NCBI GenBank assembly: GCA_001429555.1
Contig: LMSR01000001.1
Coordinates: forward strand, 118,687 to 182,686
DNA: 64,000 bases
Reading direction: 5' to 3'
Origin: Nocardioides sp. Soil797
GTDB lineage: Bacteria; Actinomycetota; Actinomycetes; Propionibacteriales; Nocardioidaceae
The notes below the pieces were generated by a model. That model was not told where the DNA came from, made no database searches, and saw only the letters and a program-made list of their open reading frames with translations. Both the position numbers and the translations under genes were made by a program. Position 1 is the stretch's first letter. Each line of letters begins with the position of its first letter. Positions 1 to 8,142 of this stretch are shown piece by piece.

Positions 1-70
1 GGTCGGCGGGTGGTTGAGGCGGGAAGGTCGGCGGGTGGTTGAGGCGGGAAGGTCGGCGGGTGGTTGAGGG
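1..70. repeat. 25-bp tandem repeat, 2.8 copies
   Basis: A 25-bp unit beginning GGTCGGCGGG and ending GCGGGAA is present at 1-25 and 26-50, with a partial copy at 51-70. The array runs off the left edge, so its full length is unknown. It lies directly upstream of the thioredoxin-like gene. No function is evident. Confidence 0.9.
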
Positions 71-103
71 AACATCCGCCGGGGCCGATCGGTTGGGCCT
101 GAC

Positions 104-556
104 GTGAGCACCGGCCAGATCGTCCTGCTGATCGTGGTGCCGCTCGCCCTCGGTTTCGGGGCGTGGCGGGGCTGGACCGACGGTCGGTTCCGGGGCACGC
201 ACAAGGTCCACGGCAGTAAGCCGACCGCACCGACCGAAGTGGAGGACACCGTGAGCGTGCTGTCGGGCACCGACATCGACCACACGCTGGGCGAGAAGGC
301 CACGCTGCTGCAGTTCTCCAGCGCCTTCTGCGCGCCGTGCCGTGCCACGCGCCGGATCCTGGGCGACATCGCCGACGTGGTGCCGGGCGTGACGCACGTC
401 GAGGTGGACGCCGAGAAGCACCTCGAGCTGGTACGCCGCGTGGGCATCCTGCGTACGCCGACCACGCTGATCCTGGATGCGCAGGGGCGCGAGGTCACGC
501 GGGCCAGTGGTGCGCCGCGCAAGGAGCAGGTGATCTCCGCGCTCGCGCAGGTCTGA
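104..556 (+). CDS. membrane-anchored thioredoxin-family protein
   Basis: This is a 150-residue protein with one N-terminal hydrophobic segment (about residues 5-21) followed by a thioredoxin fold. The redox motif CAPC is at residues 76-79 and the cis-proline loop (RTPT) at 117-120. It probably acts as a thiol-disulfide exchange protein on the outer face of the membrane, or tethered to its inner face; topology cannot be decided from sequence alone. The start is GTG at 104. No clear Shine-Dalgarno precedes it, and tandem repeats occupy the upstream DNA. Related proteins often accompany DUF4395/sulfurtransferase genes in actinobacteria, but that operon is 20 kb away here. Confidence 0.85.
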   Translation: MSTGQIVLLIVVPLALGFGAWRGWTDGRFRGTHKVHGSKPTAPTEVEDTVSVLSGTDIDHTLGEKATLLQFSSAFCAPCRATRRILGDIADVVPGVTHVEVDAEKHLELVRRVGILRTPTTLILDAQGREVTRASGAPRKEQVISALAQV

Positions 557-593
557 GCGCCGAGACACCTGCTCGACCGAGACTGGCGACGGG

Positions 594-1424
594 TCAGGCC
601 TTCCGGACAAACACCATCAGGGTGGAGGCGAGCCGCGGGGGAGTGATCCGGTCGAGCAGCTGGGCGGCCCGCCAGGCCGGCACCGAGTTGCCCATGTAGG
701 TCGGCTCCGAGTTGTGTCCGTAGACCACCACCTCGTGCGGACCGAAGAGTCTCCTCAGGTCGCGCCGGGTGTTCATGTGGTACTCGACCGGGAACACGTC
801 CTCGGCCTTGCGACCCGGCTGCAGTCGGGTGAGCACCCGCGTGTGCAGGTCGTTCGGCACGGTGCGCGCGCCCACCCCGATCAGCCCCCACTTGTTGGGC
901 GTGCGGGCACAGAACCAGCCCCCCGGCTTGAGCACCCGCATCACCTCGGCGGCGACACCGGGTGCGTCGGCCTCACTCACGTGCTCGAGCACGTAGTCGG
1001 CCAGCACCAGGTCGAACTCCCCGTCCCGATACGGGATCGGCGAACCGGCCGGCACCACCTGCGCGTCCTCGAGGGTCGGGTTCGAGATGACCGCGTCGTC
1101 GACGTCGATGCCGACCACGCGGCGTACCCGCTCGTGGAAGGAGCGCAGGAACGTGTGGGTGGCGGGCATCGGGTCGTGGGCCCACTGGCCGCGGCCGGCC
1201 CCGAAGTCGAGCACCTCGGCGTCGGGCCCGAGCAACGCGTTGACCCGGGTGTAGAAGTCGACGAACCCGTCGCGGCGGGTGTAGCCGCCGACGGACGCCT
1301 CCGGATAGAGGCGGGCCAGGGTGGGGCTGGGGCTGAAAGCGGTCTCGCTGGGCTCGAACTCACGCTGCGAGGACTCGCGCGACGCCTCGGGGGAATCCAT
1401 CTCGGCCTTTCCGGTGGCGGTCAT
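594..1424 (-). CDS. class I SAM-dependent methyltransferase
   Basis: A 276-residue methyltransferase. SAM-binding motif I (VLDFGAGRG) is at residues 71-79, followed by an acidic post-I strand (VGIDVDD), the LADYVLEHV motif and a VLKPGG post-III loop, all typical of the Methyltransf_11 group. The substrate is unknown. The gene overlaps the upstream sulfotransferase by one base (TGATG), so the two are translated as a pair, and the context suggests methylation of a glycan or lipid-linked sugar. The N-terminal 40 residues are polar and probably disordered. Confidence 0.85.
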   Translation of the reverse strand: MTATGKAEMDSPEASRESSQREFEPSETAFSPSPTLARLYPEASVGGYTRRDGFVDFYTRVNALLGPDAEVLDFGAGRGQWAHDPMPATHTFLRSFHERVRRVVGIDVDDAVISNPTLEDAQVVPAGSPIPYRDGEFDLVLADYVLEHVSEADAPGVAAEVMRVLKPGGWFCARTPNKWGLIGVGARTVPNDLHTRVLTRLQPGRKAEDVFPVEYHMNTRRDLRRLFGPHEVVVYGHNSEPTYMGNSVPAWRAAQLLDRITPPRLASTLMVFVRKA

Positions 1425-2341
1425 CAGTCGACGTACCCGAGCCGGGCGGCCAGGCCGGGAGCCAGGGCGTCGACGGCGGCGTAGTGCTCGGCGGTGAACA
1501 GGTCGCGGAACGTCTTGCGATCAACTCGGTAGTGCGACTCCGAGCCCTCCGCGCGCTGGGCGAGGTCCTTGACCTGCAACGCCTCGCGGGACACGTCGCC
1601 GAGCACGGCCTCGAACTCATCGGGCGACAGCGAGATCTCGCAGTGCTTGAAGATCGCGGCGACGTTGGCGCGCGGATCGGCCGAGACCTCCTCGAGCTTG
1701 TACGTCGCCACGTTGGGGTCGTCGACGCCCTCCCAGGTCGCCATCTCCTTGAGACGTACGCCGCCGAGCCGGATGATCTCGAGCAGCCCCTCCTCGATCG
1801 GCAGGTCGCGAAGCGACGATCGCCACTCCTCATAACCGGCCACCGGCCGGTGGGTGCCGATCGCGGAGAAGTAGCCCGAGACGAACAGGTCCCTCGGGTC
1901 GCGGAACATGTAGATCAGCCGGTGCGGGTGTCGGTGGGTCATCGCCCGGTACTCGTCGAGGCTGAAGTAGAGCCCCGGCACGAACGTGCCCGCGGGGAAG
2001 GGCTTCGACGGCTTCAGCTGGTAGTCGAGCTGGGGCAGCGTGAACAGCCCCGTGTGACGGCGTACGACGGGGTGGTCGAAGAGCGCCTTCATCCACTGCG
2101 AGCCGGCCTTCGGGGAGCCCGCGGCGTAGATGTTCGCGATCGGCGGGACCGCACCGGCTCGCTCCAGGCGGAAGCCGCGGGCGCGGGCGGCGACGTGGAC
2201 AGCACGCTTGATCGTGTTGCGCGCCGGGTCCCACTGCACGACGCGGGTGGCCCACTCGCGCGCGGCCGACGGGTGGGGTGTGTGGTCGCGCGCGGGCGCC
2301 TCGGGTGTGGACGGCGACAAGCGAAACCTCCGGGTCGACAT
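1424..2341 (-). CDS. sulfotransferase domain protein
   Basis: A 305-residue cytosolic-type sulfotransferase, expected to move sulfate from PAPS to a hydroxyl group. The 5'-phosphosulfate loop (GSPKAGSQWM) is at residues 75-84 and the 3'-phosphate-binding segment (RDPRDLFVSG) at 147-156. Both match the eukaryote-like Sulfotransfer_1 family. It is the first gene of a two-gene unit with the methyltransferase at 594-1424 and is divergent from the flippase. The likely acceptor is a cell-surface sugar, which is inference from context. No PAPS-synthesis genes are in the window. Confidence 0.85.
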   Translation of the reverse strand: MSTRRFRLSPSTPEAPARDHTPHPSAAREWATRVVQWDPARNTIKRAVHVAARARGFRLERAGAVPPIANIYAAGSPKAGSQWMKALFDHPVVRRHTGLFTLPQLDYQLKPSKPFPAGTFVPGLYFSLDEYRAMTHRHPHRLIYMFRDPRDLFVSGYFSAIGTHRPVAGYEEWRSSLRDLPIEEGLLEIIRLGGVRLKEMATWEGVDDPNVATYKLEEVSADPRANVAAIFKHCEISLSPDEFEAVLGDVSREALQVKDLAQRAEGSESHYRVDRKTFRDLFTAEHYAAVDALAPGLAARLGYVD

Positions 2342-2433
2342 GCGTAGCCGCGCCGGTTCGGGCGCGTTGTAAGGGGAAACGCCGCAGGGATGCGTTCGGT
2401 TACGCTACCCGCGCTGCGCCACCCACGACCGCG

Positions 2434-3750
2434 ATGAGGACGACCTTGAGCCAGACCGAGGAGCCGAGCACCGGCTCGGCCGGTCGCCGACTGAGCGTCA
2501 TCACCGTCGACCAGGTCATCTCCGGCGCCTCCAACCTGTTGATCGCCGTGCTGGCCGCGCGGTTCCTCGGGGTCGAGTCCTTCGGGCTCTTCGGCATCAT
2601 CTTCATGGTCTACGTGACCGCCCAGGGGCTGGCCCGGGCGATGGTCTGCGAGCCGGTGCTGGTGCACCCCGACGAGGCCGAGCACCGTCCCGGCCAGGTG
2701 ATCGGCTCAGCGATCGTGGTCGGCTCGCTGATCGCCCTCGTCGTGCTGGCCAGCGCCGGGCTGGCCCACCCGTTCGACACCGACCTGCGCAATGGCCTGC
2801 TGGTGCTCGCGGTGAGCCTGCCGCTGCTGGTGCTGCACGACCTCGGCCGCTACCTCGGCTTCGCCACCCACGTGCCGACCCGCTCGCTCGCGCTCGACGT
2901 GCTCTGGCTGGTGCTGCTGGTCGGCGGCATCGCCGCGCTCTTCGTGCTCGACCTGCAGACGCTGACCTGGTTCATGGTGGCCTGGGCGGGCACCGGCGCG
3001 GTCGCCGCCCTGCTCGTGCTCTGGCAGCACCGAGCACACCGGATCACCCCCAACCTCACCTGGTTGCGCGCCAAGTGGAGCTTCTCGTGGCGCTACCTGC
3101 TCTCCTTCGTCGCGACGTACGGCGCCTCACTGGCCACCACGGTCGCGATTGCCGGTGTCGCCGGGGCCCGGGCCCTCGGTGGAGTCCGGGGCGCACTGCT
3201 GCTGGTGCGCCCGTTCATGACCTTCCAGACCGCGTCCGTCGCGGCCGGCATCGCCGAGATCGCCCACCTCGACGCCGGGCGGTCCGTGCTGCGCCGCCAT
3301 GCTCGTCGTACGACGATGCTCACCACGCTGGTCGCCGGGCTGAACCTGCTGGTGCTGTTGTTCCTCCCCGGCTGGCTGGGACGGGCAGTGCTCGGCGAGA
3401 CGTGGGAGGTGACCGAGCCGCTGATGCTTCCGGCCGGCCTGCAGATCGTCTTCCTCGCACTCGTCACCGGACCGCGGTCGGGGCTTCTCGGCGTACGCGC
3501 GATCCAGAAGACCGTGGTGATCGACGTCGCGAGCACCGTGATCGCGTTGGTGCTGACGATTGCCGGCGCCGCGATCGACGGTGCGGTCGGGGCGTTCTGG
3601 GGCGTGGCGATCGGGCAGGGCGTGATCGCGGCGATCTGGTGGAGCGTCTTCTGGCGCCACGATGGCGGCCCGGCGCGTGACCTTGTCCCGGCCTCGACCG
3701 TTGGTGTGGGCGACAGGGACCGGACACAATCCTCCGAAGGCGACCTCTGA
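2434..3750 (+). CDS. Wzx-like polysaccharide flippase
   Basis: A multi-pass membrane protein of about 438 residues with roughly 12 hydrophobic segments, resembling the MATE/Wzx oligosaccharide-flippase superfamily that moves lipid-linked repeat units across the membrane. The start is uncertain. ATG 2434 is used here; TTG 2446, preceded by GAGGA at a 5-nt spacing, is equally good. The reading frame is open further upstream, but that part is basic, has no membrane character and overlaps the divergent gene. A -10-like TACGCT sits at 2401-2406. It stands with sugar-modifying genes, as expected for the exporter of the locus. Confidence 0.8.
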   Translation: MRTTLSQTEEPSTGSAGRRLSVITVDQVISGASNLLIAVLAARFLGVESFGLFGIIFMVYVTAQGLARAMVCEPVLVHPDEAEHRPGQVIGSAIVVGSLIALVVLASAGLAHPFDTDLRNGLLVLAVSLPLLVLHDLGRYLGFATHVPTRSLALDVLWLVLLVGGIAALFVLDLQTLTWFMVAWAGTGAVAALLVLWQHRAHRITPNLTWLRAKWSFSWRYLLSFVATYGASLATTVAIAGVAGARALGGVRGALLLVRPFMTFQTASVAAGIAEIAHLDAGRSVLRRHARRTTMLTTLVAGLNLLVLLFLPGWLGRAVLGETWEVTEPLMLPAGLQIVFLALVTGPRSGLLGVRAIQKTVVIDVASTVIALVLTIAGAAIDGAVGAFWGVAIGQGVIAAIWWSVFWRHDGGPARDLVPASTVGVGDRDRTQSSEGDL

Positions 3751-3766
3751 AAGGGCCGAATCCACC

Positions 3767-4429
3767 GTGCTGATGCCCCCCGCGTTGATGAATGCGCTCC
3801 GCTTCGTGAAGTACGCCCCGGGGCGGGCCCGCGATGCTGCGATCGGCAAGAACATCGCCAACCTGAACCGGCTGGTGAAGGCCGGCCGGGTGACCGTCGG
3901 CGATCACACGTACGGCGGCCCGCCGATGATCAAGACGTTCACCCACGACAACACCAAGCTGGAGATCGGGAAGTACTCCTCGATCTCCGGTGACGCCCTG
4001 GTCCTGCTCGGTGGCAAGCACGCGACCGACGCGCTGACGACGTATCCCCACCGGATCCTGTGGCGGATGGAGGGGGCCGGTGAGGACGGCTTCCCGATGC
4101 ACTCCGAGGACTCGTTCATCGGCTCCGACGTGTGGCTGTGCGACAACGTGATCGTGCTGACCGGCATCCGCATCGGCCACGGCGCGATCATCGGCGCCGG
4201 CGCGGTGGTCACCAAGGACGTGCCCGACTACGCCATCGTCGGGGGCAACCCGGCGAAGATCATCTCCTACCGATTCCCCGAGGAGCAGCGCAAGGCGTTG
4301 CTCGACATCGCCTGGTGGGACTGGCCCGACGAGGACGTGCGCGACGCCGTACCGCTGATCGCCGGAAAGGACGTCGAGGCGTTCATCGCCTACGCCAAGG
4401 CGCGCGAGGAGAGGTTGCGCAACAACTGA
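3767..4429 (+). CDS. CatB-related O-acetyltransferase
   Basis: A 220-residue left-handed beta-helix acyltransferase of the xenobiotic-acetyltransferase (CatB/Vat) type. Hexapeptide repeats run through the middle ([27 protein letters not shown]), followed by the family-typical [17 protein letters not shown] and a helical C-terminus. It is expected to acetylate a sugar hydroxyl using acetyl-CoA. Start GTG 3767 was chosen because AAGGG (3751-3755) lies upstream and the longer frame overlaps the flippase; ATG 3773 is an alternative. It lies 16 nt after the flippase, so it is probably co-transcribed. Confidence 0.85.
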   Translation: MLMPPALMNALRFVKYAPGRARDAAIGKNIANLNRLVKAGRVTVGDHTYGGPPMIKTFTHDNTKLEIGKYSSISGDALVLLGGKHATDALTTYPHRILWRMEGAGEDGFPMHSEDSFIGSDVWLCDNVIVLTGIRIGHGAIIGAGAVVTKDVPDYAIVGGNPAKIISYRFPEEQRKALLDIAWWDWPDEDVRDAVPLIAGKDVEAFIAYAKAREERLRNN

Positions 4430-4473
4430 GTGCGACCCTGTCGCACTGGCTCGTGCGGGGCTGATCTCGCACG
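4430..4473. terminator. two stacked short hairpins after CatB-like gene
   Basis: GTGCGA (4430-4435) pairs with TCGCAC (4441-4446), and CGTGCG (4452-4457) with CGCACG (4468-4473). Both follow the stop codon directly. There is no T tract, so this is at most a weak or actinobacterial-type terminator. Confidence 0.35.
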
Positions 4474-4559
4474 GGCGTGGTCGCGCGCCCGGTCACGGGT
4501 GAGCTGTCCAGTTCTGGGAAAGTCCTGCGGCCGACCCCGCCGCCGCGCCATGCTGAGGG

Positions 4560-5276
4560 ATGATCATTGAGGCACGTCTCCGTACCACCCTGATCGCACC
4601 GGTCGCAGCCTTTGCTGCGGTGGGTGCCATGACCCTCATCTCCCCGGTCAACGCGGCTCCCGCGAACACCTCTGCCAACATGTCGGTCTGGGCCTTGAGC
4701 GCCCACGCGGCCGCCAGCGCCCAGTCGGCCTCGAGCGCCCACGCGGCTGCCCGTGCCCGCTCCCGCATCTCCCACAAGGACCGCATCCGCGACGTGCGCA
4801 GCGCTGCGGCCGACAACACCACGGCGCTGAAGCGGAACAAGAGGAACAAGACCGCCGACATCGTCACGGTGAAGGCCAGTCACGGCCGCAAGTTGGTGGT
4901 GAGCGTGAAGACCCGCAAGGCGATGCCGAAGAGCCACATGGGCGTGGTCGTCCGTGTGAAGACCGGTGCGGGCGAAGGCAACTACGACTTCCAGCTCGAC
5001 TTCACCCGCAACATTCTGGGGCAGGGCAACGGCTTGACGTTGCGCAACTACAGCTACGAGCCGGTCACCTGCGGAGGGCTCAAGGTGAAGCGCAGCAAGG
5101 CCAAGCACCTCATCACGCTCACCGTTCCGTCGCGCTGCATCGGCAGTCCGCAGCGGGCCAAGGTCGGGCTCGCCACCATCGTGGAGAAGTCCGACAAGGT
5201 GTTCATCGACGACGGCTTCGACACGACGAGCAACGGGGTCGACCTGGCCCGGAGCCACTGGATCCGTCGCCGCTGA
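4560..5276 (+). CDS. secreted basic protein of unknown function
   Basis: A 238-residue protein with a signal peptide-like N-terminus (basic start, hydrophobic stretch about residues 10-28, cleavage likely after PVNAA). Next comes a low-complexity Ala/Ser/His segment (about 45-70) and then a Lys/Arg-rich, probably beta-strand domain with two cysteines (CGG and RCI). No family recognised. It resembles in style the other secreted basic proteins of this window (34274-34702, 37104-37511). It ends convergently with the TylF-like gene, with a strong hairpin between them. Confidence 0.7.
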   Translation: MIIEARLRTTLIAPVAAFAAVGAMTLISPVNAAPANTSANMSVWALSAHAAASAQSASSAHAAARARSRISHKDRIRDVRSAAADNTTALKRNKRNKTADIVTVKASHGRKLVVSVKTRKAMPKSHMGVVVRVKTGAGEGNYDFQLDFTRNILGQGNGLTLRNYSYEPVTCGGLKVKRSKAKHLITLTVPSRCIGSPQRAKVGLATIVEKSDKVFIDDGFDTTSNGVDLARSHWIRRR

Positions 5277-5299
5277 GGCCCGGACTCAACCTTCGACGT

Positions 5300-5346
5300 G
5301 ACGATGGAGGGTTTCACGCAACATGTGCGTGAGATCCTCCATCGTC
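5300..5346. terminator. bidirectional hairpin between convergent genes
   Basis: GACGATGGAGG (5300-5310) is the exact complement of CCTCCATCGTC (5336-5346), and inside it TCACGCA (5314-5320) pairs with TGCGTGA (5326-5332). The long two-part stem lies between two convergent genes, which suits a shared terminator. No U tract is visible. Confidence 0.65.
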
Positions 5347-5368
5347 GTGAAGAACGTCGGCGACCGCC

Positions 5369-6256
5369 TCAGCTCTTGCGCCAGTAGGCGCCGAAGTCGT
5401 CGATCTGGATGATCTCGTCGGTGATCCCGTGCTGCTCGCGGTAGTCGAGCACGGCCTGGCCCGCCTGGGAGGCGTGGCTGCCGAAGTCGTCGATGATGCA
5501 GTAGCCGCCGGGGGCGAGCTTGGGGTAGAGCGGCTCGAGGGCCTGGATGGTCGACTCGTACATGTCGCCGTCGAGGCGCATCAGTGAGAGCTGCTCGATC
5601 GGCGCGGTCGGCAGGGTGTCCTTGAACCAACCGACCAGGAACTCGACCTGGTCGTCGAGCAGCCCGTAGCGCCGGAAGTTGTGCTCGACGATCTGCGCAC
5701 CGACGGCCAGGCCGCTCCACTTGTAGTGGGTGTCGCCGGCGTCGGCGGCATACCGCTCTGCGTCGGGCTCGGGCAGTCCCTGGAACGAGTCGGCGACCCA
5801 GACCTTCCGCGAGGTGTCCTCCCACGCCTTGAGGTTCGCGCGCATGAAGATCGTCGCGCCACCGCGCCAGACGCCGGTCTCGATCAGGTCGCCGGGGATG
5901 CCCTCGGCCTCGATCGTGGCGATCGCCTCCTGGATGTTGTCCATCCGCCTCAGGCCGATCATCGACTCCGAGCGTGAGGGCCAGTCCTGGCCCACCTCGC
6001 GCAGCTCGGAGGAGTAGGGACGCTTGTAGGCGATCTCCAGGTTGAACCGGTTCGCCAGTCGCCCGGCGGCGTGCGCGCCGCGCTTGAGCACCTGAGTCGC
6101 CGTGGCCTTGTTGAGGCCGGGCTCACCCAGGGTGCCGGTGCCGACGCTGCGGGCGCCACCGAGGATCGTGTCGTTGTCCTCGGCCAGCGCACCGGTCAGG
6201 CTGCGCTTGACGAGGTCCAGGTAGAGCTCGCGGAGAGTTGCTTCAGAGGTGGTCAC
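5369..6256 (-). CDS. TylF/MycF-family O-methyltransferase
   Basis: A macrocin-O-methyltransferase-like protein of about 295 residues. Characteristic segments are GDLIETGVWRGG (SAM site), VWVADSFQGLPEPD, LMRLDGDMYEST and the metal-ligand region CIIDDFG. Members methylate hydroxyls on sugars, so a role in O-methylating the surface glycan is plausible. The start is placed at GTG 6256: on its strand a TATGTT -10 box (6269-6264) precedes it by 7 nt with no Shine-Dalgarno, as for a leaderless mRNA. ATG 6268 in the same frame is the alternative but would overlap the -10 box. Confidence 0.8.
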   Translation of the reverse strand: MTTSEATLRELYLDLVKRSLTGALAEDNDTILGGARSVGTGTLGEPGLNKATATQVLKRGAHAAGRLANRFNLEIAYKRPYSSELREVGQDWPSRSESMIGLRRMDNIQEAIATIEAEGIPGDLIETGVWRGGATIFMRANLKAWEDTSRKVWVADSFQGLPEPDAERYAADAGDTHYKWSGLAVGAQIVEHNFRRYGLLDDQVEFLVGWFKDTLPTAPIEQLSLMRLDGDMYESTIQALEPLYPKLAPGGYCIIDDFGSHASQAGQAVLDYREQHGITDEIIQIDDFGAYWRKS

Positions 6257-6379
6257 GCGCAGGAACATAACACCGGAACGTGGCCCGCATCACCGTGTCG
6301 AACACCCCACGAAATGGCCGTATCCCGGCCCCGTCCCAGTCGTTGAACCTGCCGACCGTCCTCTTCTGCGAAGGCACCG

Positions 6380-7564
6380 ATGTCGGACCTGACCTATTGC
6401 ACGATCCTCGCCACCAACTACCTCCCGAAGGCGTTGTCGCTGGCCGAGAGCCTGCGGGTGCACCACCCGGAGGCCGAGCTCGTCGTGCTCCTCATCGACG
6501 CCGCGACCGACGCGGACCTGCCCTCGATCGACCACGCCGACCTGCCCGGCGTACGACTTGTCGGCACGGACTTCCTGGGCCTGCCTCAGGCCGAGGTCGA
6601 CCACCTCGCGATGATCTACGACCTGGTCGAGTTCGCCACCGCGATCAAGCCGTTGGCGTTCAAGCGGGTGCTCGAGACGGCGGAACAGGTGGCCTACCTC
6701 GACCCTGACACCTATGTCACCGCTCCGATGGAGGAGCTCTCCAAGGAGCTCGACGCCAGCGACGGCGGCATCCTGCTCACCCCACACTTCCTCGAGCCGC
6801 TGCCCGATGACGGACCGGTCGCACAGGGCCACCTGCTCACCGTCGGTGTCTACAACTTGGGCTTCGGTGCCTGGGACCGACGCGCATGTCAGTTCCTCGA
6901 CTGGTGGTGGGCGCGGCTGAAGGAGGAGTGCCTCTTCGACTACCTCTCCGGGCTGTTCGTCGACCAGAAGTGGATGGACATCGGCAGCGTGCTCTTCCAG
7001 GCGCGCAGCCTGCGCCACTACGGCTACAACGTCTCCGTGGTGAACCTGCACGAGCGCCCCATCGGCGCCGGGCTGGTGATGGAGACCACCGGTGAGCCGC
7101 TGCGTCTCTTCCACTTCCACGCCTTCGACCCCGACAACCCGACCGAGCTGACCACTCGGCTCTCGCGCTCCACCTCCGACCTGCGCAGCTCCAGCTCGGC
7201 GGTGGCCGACCTGTGCGAGGAATATGCCGATCACGTACGCCGACACCGTGACGCTCTGCCCCCGGCACCGGCGTACCCCTACTTCACCGACTCCTCCGGC
7301 AAGCGGATCTCGCGCCAGCTGCGGCGGGCCTACCGGCTCTCCGGCGAGGGTCTGCCGTCGGCATTCGACCCCGCCCAGGCGGAAGCCTTCGCGGCCTGGC
7401 GTCGGAAGTCGTGGAAGAGGAAGAGCCGCGAACTCATCGGCGACGGCGCCAAGAGCATCCGCCTCGCGCTGCCCGAGGAGTACGGGCGCCTACGGGCTCG
7501 CTTCCCCAAGCTGGCCAGCCGGATGAAGTCGAAGGTCGTCGGCAGGTCCGGCATCTGGGGTTGA
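6380..7564 (+). CDS. GT-A type glycosyltransferase
   Basis: A 394-residue protein that begins with a Rossmann-like nucleotide-sugar domain (TYCTILATNYLPKALSLAESL) and carries a DPDTY motif (about residues 111-115), the metal-binding DxD equivalent of GT-A enzymes. The pattern resembles GT8-like transferases. Donor and acceptor are unknown. The basic C-terminal part may contact membrane or lipid-linked acceptor. GAAGG just upstream serves as ribosome binding site. It faces away from the TylF-like gene across a 120-bp divergent region. Confidence 0.75.
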   Translation: MSDLTYCTILATNYLPKALSLAESLRVHHPEAELVVLLIDAATDADLPSIDHADLPGVRLVGTDFLGLPQAEVDHLAMIYDLVEFATAIKPLAFKRVLETAEQVAYLDPDTYVTAPMEELSKELDASDGGILLTPHFLEPLPDDGPVAQGHLLTVGVYNLGFGAWDRRACQFLDWWWARLKEECLFDYLSGLFVDQKWMDIGSVLFQARSLRHYGYNVSVVNLHERPIGAGLVMETTGEPLRLFHFHAFDPDNPTELTTRLSRSTSDLRSSSSAVADLCEEYADHVRRHRDALPPAPAYPYFTDSSGKRISRQLRRAYRLSGEGLPSAFDPAQAEAFAAWRRKSWKRKSRELIGDGAKSIRLALPEEYGRLRARFPKLASRMKSKVVGRSGIWG

Positions 7565-7584
7565 GCATGGAAGCACGCTGAGCC

Positions 7585-7911
7585 TCATCCGGCAATTCCG
7601 AGGAAGACCACGAGACCACGTTCGACGGCGATCAGGTGCTCATGCTCAAGGGTGCCGATGCGTTCCCGCAGGTTGGATCGTCGCAACGTGGTCACCCTGT
7701 CGAGCATGACGCGGGAGTCTTCGGAGAGGCCGTTCGTGGCGCTGGCCGCGACTGGTACACGCAGCAACGGAAGATCTCGTGGGCTCGTGGTGAGCAGGCA
7801 GACAGTCACGGACTCGGTGGCGTCGAATCTGTCATCCTGAATGACCACCACAGGTCTGGGCTTCGAGGCGAGACCTGAGCCGGATCCGGTCCAGATCTCC
7901 CCACGCCTCAC
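7585..7911 (-). CDS. PemK/MazF-family toxin (endoribonuclease)
   Basis: A 108-residue protein with the MazF signature: N-terminal RRGEIWTG, then KPRPVVVIQDDRF, a SRVMLDRVTTL strand and a C-terminal helix. MazF toxins cut mRNA at short sequences and are held inactive by their antitoxin. The GTG start overlaps the antitoxin stop (GTGA), so both are made from one transcript. Cleavage specificity cannot be read from sequence. Confidence 0.88.
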   Translation of the reverse strand: MRRGEIWTGSGSGLASKPRPVVVIQDDRFDATESVTVCLLTTSPRDLPLLRVPVAASATNGLSEDSRVMLDRVTTLRRSNLRERIGTLEHEHLIAVERGLVVFLGIAG

Positions 7912-8111
7912 TCGTCATCCCAGTCGCTCGTCGACTCGATGAACTCCTGTGCATCGGCGGTGTCAGGATCATTCGCAGCCAGCAGTGACTGGCGGTGGGC
8001 TTCGTTGGCAAAACTCGGTGCACGGGTGTCGGGCACCCATATCTGGATCGGCCGCATTCCCTGGTCACGGAGGCGTTGGCGATGTCGCTTGACGCGATCC
8101 CGAGTGCTCAT
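7908..8111 (-). CDS. MazE-like antitoxin (DUF3018-type)
   Basis: A 67-residue protein with a basic N-terminus (VKRHRQRLRDQGMRP), a short strand (IQIWVPDTR) and an acidic C-terminal tail (EFIESTSDWDDE). This is the layout of DUF3018 antitoxins that accompany MazF toxins: N-terminal DNA binding and an acidic tail that wraps the toxin. Start ATG 8111 lies 4 nt from a perfect palindrome that is probably its own operator. Confidence 0.85.
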   Translation of the reverse strand: MSTRDRVKRHRQRLRDQGMRPIQIWVPDTRAPSFANEAHRQSLLAANDPDTADAQEFIESTSDWDDE

Positions 8112-8115
8112 TCAT

Positions 8116-8137
8116 CACGCGTTACATGTAACGCGTG
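8116..8137. promoter_or_regulatory. perfect 22-bp palindrome, probable toxin-antitoxin operator
   Basis: The sequence from CACGCGTTACA to its mirror TGTAACGCGTG is a perfect 22-bp inverted repeat without spacer. It ends 4 nt upstream of the antitoxin start codon, where the promoter must lie. Autoregulation by antitoxin binding to such palindromes is established for MazE-type systems; that this one is bound is inference. Confidence 0.75.
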
Positions 8138-8142
8138 AACCC

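Noticed and set aside
714..2347. Long plus-strand frames opposite the methyltransferase and sulfotransferase
   Set aside because: They mirror the minus-strand codon pattern, lack domains and have no ribosome sites, while the minus-strand proteins have diagnostic motifs.
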